Positions 27,096-35,778 of a DNA stretch of 64,000 nucleotides are shown in pieces. The notes beneath the pieces were generated by a model that saw nothing but the letters and a program-made list of their open reading frames with translations, did no database searches and had not been told where the DNA came from. The position numbers and the translations under genes were made by a program. Every line of letters begins with the position of its first letter. Position 1 is the stretch's first letter. This stretch comes from CAYSPT01 sp964432985 (GTDB lineage: Bacteria > Muiribacteriota > CAYSPT01), in NCBI GenBank assembly GCA_964432985.1, contig CAYSPT010000025.1, positions 4,925 through 68,924 on the forward strand, in the 5' to 3' direction.

Positions 27096-28655
27096 CTATT
27101 CTTTGCATTGGGAACGCTGCCGGACCTGGAGTTTCATGTCCTGGGCCAGGTCGGCCAGGCCCTTGACGTAGTAGCCCTTTTGCCAGGCCCACCTGAGCTT
27201 GGCCGCCACCGCCCGGTGCGCCAGGGCATACTCGTAGATCCGCTCGTAGTTCGGTGTCTCACGCGGTTTCCCGGCCTGATCGAACCAGGTCTGCCCCAGG
27301 GCGGTAAAACTCCTGTCCTCTTTTGGCGAGTACATGTATTCCAGGAACTCGTTTGAAACGTTGTCGAACCGCGCATCTTGAAGCTGCAGTGGATCCGTGC
27401 GGGTTTCAAGACCTTCTTTTTCGTACTCATAACGTTGTAACCTGGCGCGTAACGTACGATTTTGCTCCGGGGAGATAATCGATGTCAGCTCGTTTACCAG
27501 CTTGTCGAGCTCCACCCAGGTGAAATAAGCACAGTCGTTGTAGATGACCGCCGCACGCCGGTAATACTCCTCCAGCTTGGGGTCCTTGGTAATAGGGGCC
27601 TTCCACTCCAGCAGGAACTGTACCGTGCGTGTTTGCACGTAGATATTTTTGAAGCAATTGGTCAGCCGCTGCAGGAAATTGAAGACAGTCGGATTCAGGT
27701 CCTGGACATTGTGGCATCGGTCGCTCAGTTTCACCATGGTGGTCCTGAGTTTAAGACGGACATCGTGGGTATGGTCGAACATATAGTTGATGGACTCGGG
27801 ATAATACTTGCTTTTTTTCCTGGTGAGCGCTTCATCGATATCAATGATCCGTTCGATATTGAAGTGCATGATGTTCAATGTGTAAAGGAGATAGCCGTTG
27901 TTTTCATTGATATCGTATTTTTGCATAAGTTTCTCGGTCAGCCGGGCGGCGTCCTCGGTGCTCTGGCGTTCCCTGAGCTGGTAGTCGATGTCGTCCACAT
28001 CCAGCCTGAACTGGCTGGAAGCCTGGTGGCTCCTCAGCCGCATCAGTTCCCGCACTTTCCGGCCGAACTCGGCGTCAGTGGGATGGCAGCCTTCTTCTCC
28101 TTCACCCAGATAACTTCGCATCCCAACACTGCGGATGAAAGTGGTTATGTCCCGGTAGATCCTTGGGATCAGGTTCGGCGCTACGTTCATCCGGTACAAC
28201 AGGTACGGGGTGTAGGTACGCTTTCGAAACTCTGTTATCAGTTTTTCTTCGAGCCGAGCCAGGAGCCTGGTTTCCTGTGCTTCCAATTCATCGTCATCGG
28301 GATCGCAGTCGTTCTGGTCATGGTACCGCCTGATAAAGCGGTCAATGGCATCCTCGATGGAATCATGCAGGAGCCCGGCGCACAGCGTGATGTAATCGAC
28401 ACCATGCCGGGACAGGATCCGGGCCACGTTCCAGGGGTGAATAAACCGGGTGGTCTTCTTGTCCTTCCGCTTCTTGTTGATATTTTCCTTCTCGGACATG
28501 AGGAAGGTGATCTCGATCAGGGCGCGTTCGTGGGGCTCGAAATCCCTGTGGGTAATCAAGGCCCGGTCATCTACCAGGTTCTCAAATGTCAAGACTTCCC
28601 CTGTGCGCTTGATGGGCTCGTACTTGACACGTTTAAGGTACTCGCGGTCAGCCAT
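27096..28655 (-). CDS. HD-domain (p)ppGpp hydrolase-like protein
   Basis: 519 residues. It carries the RelA/SpoT hydrolase signature: H73 in IHPWNVARIL, H97-D98 and E101-D102 in LLHDSIED, and D312 in MVKLSDRCHN. HDxxED is the hallmark of Mn-dependent (p)ppGpp 3'-pyrophosphohydrolases. Unlike SpoT it has no synthetase or TGS domain. About 210 residues separate HDxxED from the final Asp, against about 66 in Rel proteins, so a large helical insertion interrupts the fold. The C-terminal ~120 residues are extra and unrecognised. It would be a stand-alone alarmone hydrolase, or an HD enzyme on a related nucleotide. AAGGA precedes the ATG. It lies between the phospholipase D gene (22 bases) and ptrB (10 bases). 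Confidence 0.8.
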   Translation of the reverse strand: MADREYLKRVKYEPIKRTGEVLTFENLVDDRALITHRDFEPHERALIEITFLMSEKENINKKRKDKKTTRFIHPWNVARILSRHGVDYITLCAGLLHDSIEDAIDRFIRRYHDQNDCDPDDDELEAQETRLLARLEEKLITEFRKRTYTPYLLYRMNVAPNLIPRIYRDITTFIRSVGMRSYLGEGEEGCHPTDAEFGRKVRELMRLRSHQASSQFRLDVDDIDYQLRERQSTEDAARLTEKLMQKYDINENNGYLLYTLNIMHFNIERIIDIDEALTRKKSKYYPESINYMFDHTHDVRLKLRTTMVKLSDRCHNVQDLNPTVFNFLQRLTNCFKNIYVQTRTVQFLLEWKAPITKDPKLEEYYRRAAVIYNDCAYFTWVELDKLVNELTSIISPEQNRTLRARLQRYEYEKEGLETRTDPLQLQDARFDNVSNEFLEYMYSPKEDRSFTALGQTWFDQAGKPRETPNYERIYEYALAHRAVAAKLRWAWQKGYYVKGLADLAQDMKLQVRQRSQCKE

Positions 28656-28677
28656 TGAAATTCCTTACAGCTACCGT

Positions 28678-30237
28678 TTATATCAACGGTTTGAGAATCT
28701 TGAGGTTCCCCAGGAAATCCAGTATCAGCTTGAGCCGCCCTTTGGCAATAGAGGCCGGTCCGAACAGCTCCACCGGAACCTTGCCGTCCTTCGAAAGCTC
28801 CAGTTTGTATTGCTTGGACACCTTGATGTCCTCATACACGCTGAGTGCCACTCTCATACCAAATGTCTTGGACATCACCATGGCTACCACCTCGGAGTTA
28901 ATCTGCTCGCTCATGTAGTCCATGTTATAGGTACCGATGACGGATATGGTGCGGTCGAAGACGAATACCTTGGAGTGAAGCTTGCGTTTCCCGGTAAAAA
29001 CCCAGACCTCCATGTTGGGCATGGCAATCTGAAGATCTACCCAGTCGGCGATGAAAAACGCCTGGGTAAGTAAACTGTCGGTGCTCACCGGGCTGTTGGT
29101 GTGGATGATGATCTTGACACCCCGGTCATTGGCTCGCTGCATGGCGGCTTTGGCCGCTTCCGTTAAAACGACATAAGGATTCTGTATGATGATCTCTTTT
29201 TCACAGGCATCCATGAGCTTGACGACTGAAGCGGTAATGTCGTTGCGAGGACCGGCAATAGAGTGCTTGTCGAGTATCTTGATGGGGAACGCCCGCTCGC
29301 CGTGGAAAGGTTCGTACCCGGAATAGGTGGCAATGCTCGGCCCTTTTACCAGTTCTTCGTTGTAGATAGATGGATCGAAACTCATATCCCCGGTAGGCTC
29401 ATACACTCCCTCTCCAAACATCCACCGGTCCATGGCTGATTCGGCCATGAGCAGGTGGTCGCTTTTCGAGAACCAGTTGCCGAAAAAGTCTTCCTGGATG
29501 GTGTAGTTTCTCAGCCCGTAGAACTCCTCGTTGAAAGCCACGGCCATGGCTTCGCCGATGAGTTCACCGTCGATGATCACATCCGTGTCTCTGAAAACAA
29601 GGGGGTCATCCTCGGGAGCGAGGAAGTAGCGGCTGGCGATGTTGCGGCCGCCGGTAATGATGTATTTGCGGTCAACGATGATGATCTTGTCGTGGTTTGA
29701 GGACATGAAATACTTGAGATTACACGGCAGCTGGGGCAAACCCTCCAATATGGGATTGAATATTTTTACCTGGGCTCCCGCCTCCACCAATTCCTGGAGA
29801 TAATCCTGGCCGCCGGTAAACCGGCTGGAAAAGAACTTGGTACCCCGGGCGTCCATCATGAGCTTTATATCGAGTCCCGCCTGGGCTTTCTTCAGGAGAA
29901 GCCCGACGAAGGCATCACCGAACACGTCGTGCTCAAGGATGAAATACGTGGTCTCGATAGACTCCTTGGCATTCTGCATGATGTACCACCGCGCATACCA
30001 GGACTCTACGTTTTCATCAAGGAGTCTGACTTTGGCCCGGCAAAACGGGTGATCAAGCTCGTCAAAAGCTATCTTGACCTGCTCGCCGACACTGGCAAAC
30101 TCTATCCACGGCTGGTCCTGTGAAAGAGATGCCGGAAGACCGGTGAGAAATGCCAGCATCAACAGCAGCATTACAAACATTATCCGGACCAACCCGGCTC
30201 CCCTGTTCACGCTGCGTGAAATAAACGATCTACTCAT
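28678..30237 (-). CDS. Phospholipase D superfamily (cardiolipin-synthase-like) protein
   Basis: 519 residues with an N-terminal signal or anchor (MFVMLLLMLAFLTGLPASLS) and both catalytic HxKxxxxD motifs: H182/K184/D189 in NHDKIIIVD and H421/K423/D428 in LHSKVFVFD, each followed by the usual G-N/G-Y-N stretch. Two HKD motifs in one chain of this length fit secreted phospholipase D or ClsC-like transferases acting on phospholipid head groups. It is the first gene of the operon with the ppGpp-hydrolase-like gene and ptrB; GGGAG is well placed before the ATG. The grouping of an envelope lipid enzyme with an alarmone hydrolase is unusual. Confidence 0.9.
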   Translation of the reverse strand: MSRSFISRSVNRGAGLVRIMFVMLLLMLAFLTGLPASLSQDQPWIEFASVGEQVKIAFDELDHPFCRAKVRLLDENVESWYARWYIMQNAKESIETTYFILEHDVFGDAFVGLLLKKAQAGLDIKLMMDARGTKFFSSRFTGGQDYLQELVEAGAQVKIFNPILEGLPQLPCNLKYFMSSNHDKIIIVDRKYIITGGRNIASRYFLAPEDDPLVFRDTDVIIDGELIGEAMAVAFNEEFYGLRNYTIQEDFFGNWFSKSDHLLMAESAMDRWMFGEGVYEPTGDMSFDPSIYNEELVKGPSIATYSGYEPFHGERAFPIKILDKHSIAGPRNDITASVVKLMDACEKEIIIQNPYVVLTEAAKAAMQRANDRGVKIIIHTNSPVSTDSLLTQAFFIADWVDLQIAMPNMEVWVFTGKRKLHSKVFVFDRTISVIGTYNMDYMSEQINSEVVAMVMSKTFGMRVALSVYEDIKVSKQYKLELSKDGKVPVELFGPASIAKGRLKLILDFLGNLKILKPLI

Positions 30238-30540
30238 AAAACGTTGCTCCCTTCGCTTTCAAACACAATTAAGCTAATTTAATATACATACTCGAATATA
30301 GCGTACCTGTCAGATACACGTATCCCATTGTAAGTTGTATAGTCTAACAAACTATGAATTGTTACGCCACACTTACTTGCATTATTTGCGTTTTTCTTTT
30401 GAATAACAATGTCATAGCTAAAAAAAATTACAATTTGCAGCTCTCGGAAAAATGAATCAGTCCGGATTTCCGTTGCAGCTCGTGGAAATCCGGACTGATT
30501 ATAAGGAGAGGCTTATGTCAATGCTTAAAAACGCGTTGTC
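30238..30540. other. 303-base intergenic region after flgE
   Basis: A/T-rich, no gene. It must hold the promoter of the phospholipase D operon (not clearly readable) and contains the flgE terminator at 30455-30500. Confidence 0.6.
30455..30500 (-). terminator. Intrinsic terminator of flgE
   Basis: A perfect 17-bp inverted repeat, AATCAGTCCGGATTTCC at 30455-30471 and its complement at 30484-30500, with a 12-base loop. On the minus strand it is followed by CATTTTTCC, giving the U run. It begins about 40 bases after the flgE stop. Confidence 0.85.
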
Positions 30541-32304
30541 CTACCGCTTGAGGCCAATCGCCTGCTCGAGAAAACGGTCACCGGTCTTTATGGCACTGGA
30601 GTTCATCTGAAAAGCCCGCTGCGTATACACCAGCACTGCAAACTCATTGGCCAGGTTCACATTGGACATTTCCAGCATACCGGGGACCAACAATCCATTA
30701 GTCCCCAGCCCGGGCTCCTCCAGCCGGGCGGCACCAGAGTTGGCTGACAGGGTGTACATGGTGTCACTGGATCTGAAAAGGCCAGCCGGATTGTTGAAAT
30801 CGGCCAGGGTGAGCTGCCCGATCATCCTATTGTGCCCATTGTCGTACTCGGCGTTGAGACGGCCGTCTCTTGCAATCGATAACTTCCTGAATGCGCCCCA
30901 GGAATAACCGTTCTGGTCGATTGCCGCTGTAGAAAAATCACTGGCGAACTGGGTGACATTGTCAAAAACCGGGGAAATGGTCACGTCCGGGCTGGCAGCA
31001 CCTTCCGGCTGGAGGGTAAAATCATTGACATAGCTGTGAATCGCCGGATCGTAGTCATTCATACTGAAGGCCGGTTCATGAGAAAGCGGATCAAGGTTGT
31101 TGTAGAAGAACGTGAGCGCCTCGTTTATCCTGCCCGTAGTGTTGTCGAACACGAGCACACCGCTTCCCCCCATGTTGCTCAGGGCCGGATTGTTGGCTGC
31201 CTGTTGGGGTCCAGCCAGCTGGATGCCATTTTCCGTTGCATCTGTGTCGGTATTGCCGGACATCACCGCCGCTGCATCCTCGATCACCGCCACCTGGTAC
31301 GTCCATACGGTGGCTACTCCGTCACCGGCGCCGTCGTCATCGATGCTGGCCCGCTGACGGTAATCCACTTCGATGGTGTCACCGATTTCAGGCGCGGCGT
31401 CAAAGTCTATCCCCGTAATGAAACCCTGCGGGTCGGTAACCGGGGTGAAATTAGAGACGGCTATCCCGTTTAGCCTGGCGGTAATGTTTCCGGGCACAAC
31501 CGGTGTGTTGGCAAAGGTGAACTGGGTAGTCAAGCCATCGGGGGGGCCCAGTACTTCATTTTTGTGTTCGATTCCCAGGTGAGCGGGGATACCGTCTGCG
31601 CCATCATTGTCTACATCGATGATCTCCCTTTTCATGAAGGTGTAGCTGCTCATGTAGGGGTTTCCCGCTGCGTCATAAATAGTAAGGGTAGAAGCATGGG
31701 TCGTCTCCATGGGGGCGTCCGAATCCAGGTTGCACCTGAAATGCACGTTCGACGTGGACCGGGGCTCGAGAATCCGAATGTCCGTGCCGTCTTCCGGAGC
31801 AATACTCAGCTGACTCAATTCCTGTGTTTTGTCAATATAGGTCTGCCGGGTGTCATCGTCAGTAATGGCCTGCCAGCCGAGCAACCTCTTTCCGGTACCC
31901 ACGTGTGTCATGTATCCCAAACTGTCGAGATTGAAATCACCCGCACGGGTATAGAACTGGTCACCTTTTTCGTCCTGCACGATAAAGAAGCCCCGTCCCT
32001 GAATAGCAAGGTCGGTCTGAACATTGGTTAGCTTCAGGTTCCCCTGCCCCATGATAGTGTCGATCGAGGCGGACAGCACACCCAGGCCGACCTGCCTGGA
32101 GTTGACGCTGCCCCGGAGTGTAGCGGCGTCCTGCAGTATGGGTGCTGAAGACTGGCCCAGTGTTTCATTTAAAATATTGTGGAAATGGAGTCTCTGCGTT
32201 TTGTACCCGGTGGTGTTGGCATTGGCAAAGTTGTTGGCCAGCACGTCCATCTTCATCTGGAAACCATTCAGGCCGGTGGCGGCAGTGAACAGCGTCCGCA
32301 TCAT
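30541..32304 (-). CDS. flgE: Flagellar hook protein FlgE
   Basis: 587 residues. The N-terminus FTAATGLNGFQMKMDVLANN then NTTGYKTQRLHF is the flagellar rod/hook signature, and the C-terminus SNVNLANEFAVLVYTQRAFQ then AIKTGDRFLEQAIGL is the matching D0 helix. GRGFFIVQD and the ~590-residue length with a variable middle identify the hook protein rather than FlgF or FlgG. The distal middle contains acidic Ca-like loops (DIDFDAAPE; DVDNDGADGI). ATG 32304 is used: GAGAGGAAG sits eight bases before it, and the longer frame to 32391 would begin at the presumed transcription start. No other flagellar gene is present, so it is a single-gene unit with its own promoter and terminator. Confidence 0.92.
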   Translation of the reverse strand: MMRTLFTAATGLNGFQMKMDVLANNFANANTTGYKTQRLHFHNILNETLGQSSAPILQDAATLRGSVNSRQVGLGVLSASIDTIMGQGNLKLTNVQTDLAIQGRGFFIVQDEKGDQFYTRAGDFNLDSLGYMTHVGTGKRLLGWQAITDDDTRQTYIDKTQELSQLSIAPEDGTDIRILEPRSTSNVHFRCNLDSDAPMETTHASTLTIYDAAGNPYMSSYTFMKREIIDVDNDGADGIPAHLGIEHKNEVLGPPDGLTTQFTFANTPVVPGNITARLNGIAVSNFTPVTDPQGFITGIDFDAAPEIGDTIEVDYRQRASIDDDGAGDGVATVWTYQVAVIEDAAAVMSGNTDTDATENGIQLAGPQQAANNPALSNMGGSGVLVFDNTTGRINEALTFFYNNLDPLSHEPAFSMNDYDPAIHSYVNDFTLQPEGAASPDVTISPVFDNVTQFASDFSTAAIDQNGYSWGAFRKLSIARDGRLNAEYDNGHNRMIGQLTLADFNNPAGLFRSSDTMYTLSANSGAARLEEPGLGTNGLLVPGMLEMSNVNLANEFAVLVYTQRAFQMNSSAIKTGDRFLEQAIGLKR

Positions 32305-32396
32305 AAGAGTTTCTTCCTCTCCATCCACATCCTGTGACTGGTTGTTTTCCGGCTGTAGTCCTTTGTGTACCGGACAGGTTAGTCGTTTCACCCAGA

Positions 32397-32424
32397 GTAT
32401 CGGCAGAATTGAGGAAAAACATTA
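32397..32424 (-). promoter_or_regulatory. Sigma-28 (FliA)-like flagellar promoter
   Basis: Read on the minus strand: TAATGTTT, a 12-base spacer, GCCGATAC. The sigma-28 consensus is TAAAGTTT, 11 bases, GCCGATAA, so each half matches at seven of eight positions with a spacer one base long. It would start transcription about 85 bases before the flgE ATG. Confidence 0.65.
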
Positions 32425-32550
32425 GTTTTTTTTTGTGGTACAGATGAGAAGGGAAGGAGGTTTTCAGGGCAAACCTGAAGTATCACTTCATGTTATTCGG
32501 GCGGACTGTTGGTTCGAAAAGAATCAACTTTCACACCCGGGCGGCTGTAC

Positions 32551-33240
32551 CTACCGGACGATGCATTCCACCACCGAACTTCCCAGTTTTTGTTCCAGGA
32601 GATCTATTTCCCCAAACGGGAGACTCGACAGTTTCACCGCGTCGGAGACCCTGGACTTGAAGGGAACAAATTTCTGCAGGACGTACCGCCTGGCAGCCTT
32701 GATGGTGTCTCCGATACGCAGGATATCGTCTTTTCCCAGCAGCGGCCGGGCCACGGTGGTGCGGAATTCATAGTCGGCCCCCGAGCGCATGATGATAGTG
32801 ATGCTCCGGTGAATGACAGCCGGATTAATCTTGCACCTGGTTACAGCACCATACCGGGGGAGGCTGGTCTTGACATCCATAGCAATATAATCAACCAGGT
32901 TTTCCTCCAGCATTGATTCGACCACGTCCGGGTTGCTGCCGTTGGTATCGAGCTTCACCAGGAAACCCAGTTCCTTGATTTTGCGGGCAAATTCGTTCAG
33001 ACCGCTCTGGATGGTCGGCTCCCCACCGGTAATGGTAACAGCGTCAATCTTACCCAGACGTGTCTTGAGAAAACCCATGATATCCTCCTGGCTGATAGCC
33101 TGACGGAACAGCCGGGGAATGACCAGCTCGGGATTGTGGCAGTAGGGGCAGCGGAAATTACAGCCCTGGGTGAACACCGTCGCGGACAGCTTGCCCGGAT
33201 AATCGATCAATGAGAATTTCTGGAATCCGCCAATACGCAT
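32551..33240 (-). CDS. nrdG: Anaerobic ribonucleotide reductase activating protein NrdG
   Basis: 229-residue radical-SAM activase that installs the glycyl radical on NrdD. The cluster motif is C27-x3-C31-x2-C34 in GCNFRCPYCHNPEL, followed by the TITGGEPT SAM motif. The opening GGFQKFSLIDYPGKLSATVF is typical of the longer NrdG2 type. ATG 33240 is preferred (GGGTGA just upstream); GTG 33249, overlapping the nrdD stop, is the alternative. Its position immediately after nrdD fixes the pairing. The radical chemistry requires absence of oxygen. Confidence 0.95.
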   Translation of the reverse strand: MRIGGFQKFSLIDYPGKLSATVFTQGCNFRCPYCHNPELVIPRLFRQAISQEDIMGFLKTRLGKIDAVTITGGEPTIQSGLNEFARKIKELGFLVKLDTNGSNPDVVESMLEENLVDYIAMDVKTSLPRYGAVTRCKINPAVIHRSITIIMRSGADYEFRTTVARPLLGKDDILRIGDTIKAARRYVLQKFVPFKSRVSDAVKLSSLPFGEIDLLEQKLGSSVVECIVR

Positions 33241-33245
33241 ACTGA

Positions 33246-35336
33246 TCACCCCACCGCAAATGTCTTTCTTAATTTGTATTCTTCTTTTTTACCTTCGTTC
33301 CACTGGTTGACCGGACGGAGATACCCCACCACCCTGGAGTACACCTGGCACGGCTCACCACAGGTGGGGCACGATTCGTGCTCCATGGCAAAATACCCGT
33401 GGTTAGCACACACACTGAACGTCGGTGTCAGCGTGAAGTACGGCAGCCGGTACCCTTCGCAGACCTTCCTTACCAGGTTCTTAACGCTTTCGAAGTTGGA
33501 TATCTGTTCCCCGCAGAATATGTGAAGCACCGTTCCCCCGGTGTAGCGCGTCTGTATATCGTCCTGAAGATCCAGCGCTTCGAACACATCATCGGTGAAA
33601 TTCACCGGCAGCTGGGTGGAATTGGTGTAGAACGGACTCGCCGCCGTCTGCACGGACTCCTCGTTGGCTACGATGATGTCCGGGAATCGTTCCTTATCCT
33701 TCTGCGCCAGGCGGTAGGATGTCCCCTCGGCGGGTGTCGCCTCCAGGTTGTAGATCTTCCCGGTCTCCTTCTGGAATTCCATCAGCCTGTCGCGCATGAA
33801 ATCCATTACCTTCACGGTGAACTCGCGGCCCCGAGCGGTGCTGATATCCTCACCGATCAGGTTCAACAGGGCTTCGTTCATACCCACCAGGCCGATGGTA
33901 GAAAAATGGTTTTTCCAGTACTGCTTGTACCGCTGCTTGACATTCCTTAGATAAAAGCGTGAGTAGGGATAGAGCCCGATATCGGTGAGCCTCTCCAGTA
34001 CCTTGCGCTTTATCTCCAGGCTGTCCCGGGCCATGTTCATGAGCTTTCCGAGCCGGGAGAAAAAGTCTTCTTCAGTGTCCGCCAGATAGCCGATTCGAGG
34101 CATGTTGATGGTCACCACGCCGATGGAGCCGGTGAGCGGGTTAGCTCCGAACAGTCCCCCGCCGCGGGCCCTGAGCTTGCGCGTGTCGAGGCGCAGGCGG
34201 CAGCACATGGAGCGGGCGTCTTCGGGGTTCATACTGGAGTTTACGAAGTTTGAGAAATAAGGGATACCGTACTTGGCCGTGGTTTTCCAGAGAAACTCCA
34301 GGGTCGGGCTGTCCCAGTCGAAATCCTTCGTTATGTTATACGTGGGGATAGGAAATGTAAATACCTGCCCCTTGGCGTCACCCTCGGTCATTACCTCCAG
34401 AAACGCGTGGTTCAGCATGTTCATCTCTTTTTGGAAATCACCGTAGGTTTCCTTCATGAACTCCCCGCCGATACACACCGGCTGGTTGGCGAACATAGAT
34501 GGGACGGTGAGGTCCATGGTGAGGTTGGTAAAGGGAGTTTGAAATCCAACCCGGGTGGGAACATTGATATTGTAAACGAATTCTTGTATAGCCTGCTTCA
34601 CCTCCGGGTAACTCAGGTGATCGTAGCGGATAAAGGGCGCCAGGAGAGTGTCGAAATTGGAGAAAGCCTGGGCGCCGGCGGCTTCACCCTGCAGCGTGTA
34701 GAAGAAGTTTACCACCTGCCCCAGGGCGCTTCGGAAATGTTTCGGCGGCCTGCTCTCGATCTTGTCGGAAGCTCCCTTGAATCCGGACATGAGCAGGTCC
34801 TGCAGGTCCCAGCCCACACAATAAACCGACAGGAGGCTCAGGTCGTGTATGTGAAGGTCCCCCTCCGTGTGCGCTTTTTTGATATACGGCGGATAGACCC
34901 GGTTCAGCCAGTAGGTCTTGCTTATCTCCGAGAAAATGTAGTTGTTTAATCCCTGCAGAGAGTAAGCCATATTGCTGTTCTCGTTGACCTGCCAGTCGAG
35001 TTTTTCCAGGTACTGCTCGATGAGGTCCACGCTGGCTTTGGACACAATCTCGCGCATCTTGGCGTGCTGGTCACGATAGATGATGTAAGCCTTGGCTGTC
35101 TGCTTGTACGGTGAGTGAAGCAGCACTTCCTCGACCACGTCCTGGATCTGCTCTACATTCGGGACACGGTTGGTAATGGCCTGCTGGGCCAGGTTCAATA
35201 CCCGCAGCGCCAGCTGACTGGATATCTCACCGTTGAACTCCCCGGTGGCCTCTCCCGCTTTTCGCACAGCATCGGTAATTTTTTCGGGTCTGAATTTAAC
35301 GATCCGCCCGTCTCGTTTTTTTATTCTGTTAAACAT
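33246..35336 (-). CDS. nrdD: Anaerobic ribonucleoside-triphosphate reductase NrdD
   Basis: 696-residue class III reductase making dNTPs. An ATP cone (IKKRDGRIVKFRPEKI) controls activity at the N-terminus; the barrel domain follows. Near the C-terminus are the zinc-site cysteines (CPTCGEPC) and the glycyl-radical loop RVVGYLRPVNQWNEGK with radical Gly671. ATG 35336 starts at the ATP cone; an in-frame ATG at 35408 adds 24 unconserved residues and is rejected. Upstream lies a ~290-base leader with hairpins and a terminator-like element (35527-35596), which may control the operon. nrdG follows with overlapping or abutting ends. Confidence 0.95.
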   Translation of the reverse strand: MFNRIKKRDGRIVKFRPEKITDAVRKAGEATGEFNGEISSQLALRVLNLAQQAITNRVPNVEQIQDVVEEVLLHSPYKQTAKAYIIYRDQHAKMREIVSKASVDLIEQYLEKLDWQVNENSNMAYSLQGLNNYIFSEISKTYWLNRVYPPYIKKAHTEGDLHIHDLSLLSVYCVGWDLQDLLMSGFKGASDKIESRPPKHFRSALGQVVNFFYTLQGEAAGAQAFSNFDTLLAPFIRYDHLSYPEVKQAIQEFVYNINVPTRVGFQTPFTNLTMDLTVPSMFANQPVCIGGEFMKETYGDFQKEMNMLNHAFLEVMTEGDAKGQVFTFPIPTYNITKDFDWDSPTLEFLWKTTAKYGIPYFSNFVNSSMNPEDARSMCCRLRLDTRKLRARGGGLFGANPLTGSIGVVTINMPRIGYLADTEEDFFSRLGKLMNMARDSLEIKRKVLERLTDIGLYPYSRFYLRNVKQRYKQYWKNHFSTIGLVGMNEALLNLIGEDISTARGREFTVKVMDFMRDRLMEFQKETGKIYNLEATPAEGTSYRLAQKDKERFPDIIVANEESVQTAASPFYTNSTQLPVNFTDDVFEALDLQDDIQTRYTGGTVLHIFCGEQISNFESVKNLVRKVCEGYRLPYFTLTPTFSVCANHGYFAMEHESCPTCGEPCQVYSRVVGYLRPVNQWNEGKKEEYKLRKTFAVG

Positions 35337-35526
35337 GATATCTTCACTGCTTTCTCGATCCACTGTTTTTTGAGGTTTGACTCGAAATCCGACCTCGTTC
35401 ACACACATTTTTGACGCAAAAACACACTTCGACTACACGGTGGACCCAATACCAACTGATTTAAGGAAGAAAAGTGACGACCTTCCGGCATTCTGCAGAG
35501 CCACCTCCACAAGAAGAGGCCCCTCT

Positions 35527-35596
35527 ATAAAAGGAAAACCTCGTCGGAGGGACGAGGAGGGTGCTTCTCAGGTCCTTCTGGACCGGGCGCTGCACC
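35527..35596 (-). promoter_or_regulatory. Structured nrdD leader with attenuator-like terminator
   Basis: On the minus strand, between the promoter at 35634-35662 and nrdD, a nested hairpin (outer GGTGC/GCACC at 35592-35596 and 35560-35564, inner GGTCC/GGACC) is followed by a second hairpin CCTCGTC/GACGAGG (35539-35557) and then TTTTCCTTTT. The last element looks like an intrinsic terminator about 190 bases before the start codon. No known riboswitch class is recognised. Confidence 0.45.
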
Positions 35597-35633
35597 GAAT
35601 TTCCAGAAAACCTTTTGGTCGACATGGGTTGCA

Positions 35634-35662
35634 ATCTTAAGGCAACATTCCAGCCCCGTCAA
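35634..35662 (-). promoter_or_regulatory. Candidate nrdDG promoter
   Basis: Minus strand: TTGACG, 17-base spacer, TAAGAT (four of six to the -10 consensus). It predicts a start near 35627 and a leader of about 290 bases. Confidence 0.4.
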
Positions 35663-35681
35663 GAGGAGGAAGAAAAGTTTT

Positions 35682-35710
35682 TTGACTGTCCCGGAGCATG
35701 ATGTTATACT
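35682..35710 (+). promoter_or_regulatory. Strong sigma-70-type promoter reading into the 58-bp repeats
   Basis: TTGACT (35682-35687), a 17-base spacer and TATACT (35705-35710). It points away from nrdD, towards the tandem repeats and the nucleotidyltransferase gene, and predicts a start near 35717. Confidence 0.7.
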
Positions 35711-35778
35711 TGCTCCCGTTCTCGAACGAAAGCACTAATTTTCAGCTAAATGCGAAAAACTCCCAGCCGAAAATATAC

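Noticed and set aside
27462..28658. Long + strand open frame opposite the HD gene, and similar long frames at 1232-2227 and 36231-37343 (minus)
   Set aside because: They lie wholly antisense to genes with clear family motifs and have no motifs of their own; they are codon-bias shadows.
35527..35662. Cobalamin, SRP RNA, 6S RNA or T-box in the nrdD leader
   Set aside because: Characteristic conserved words of these RNAs are missing; only generic hairpins and a terminator are seen.
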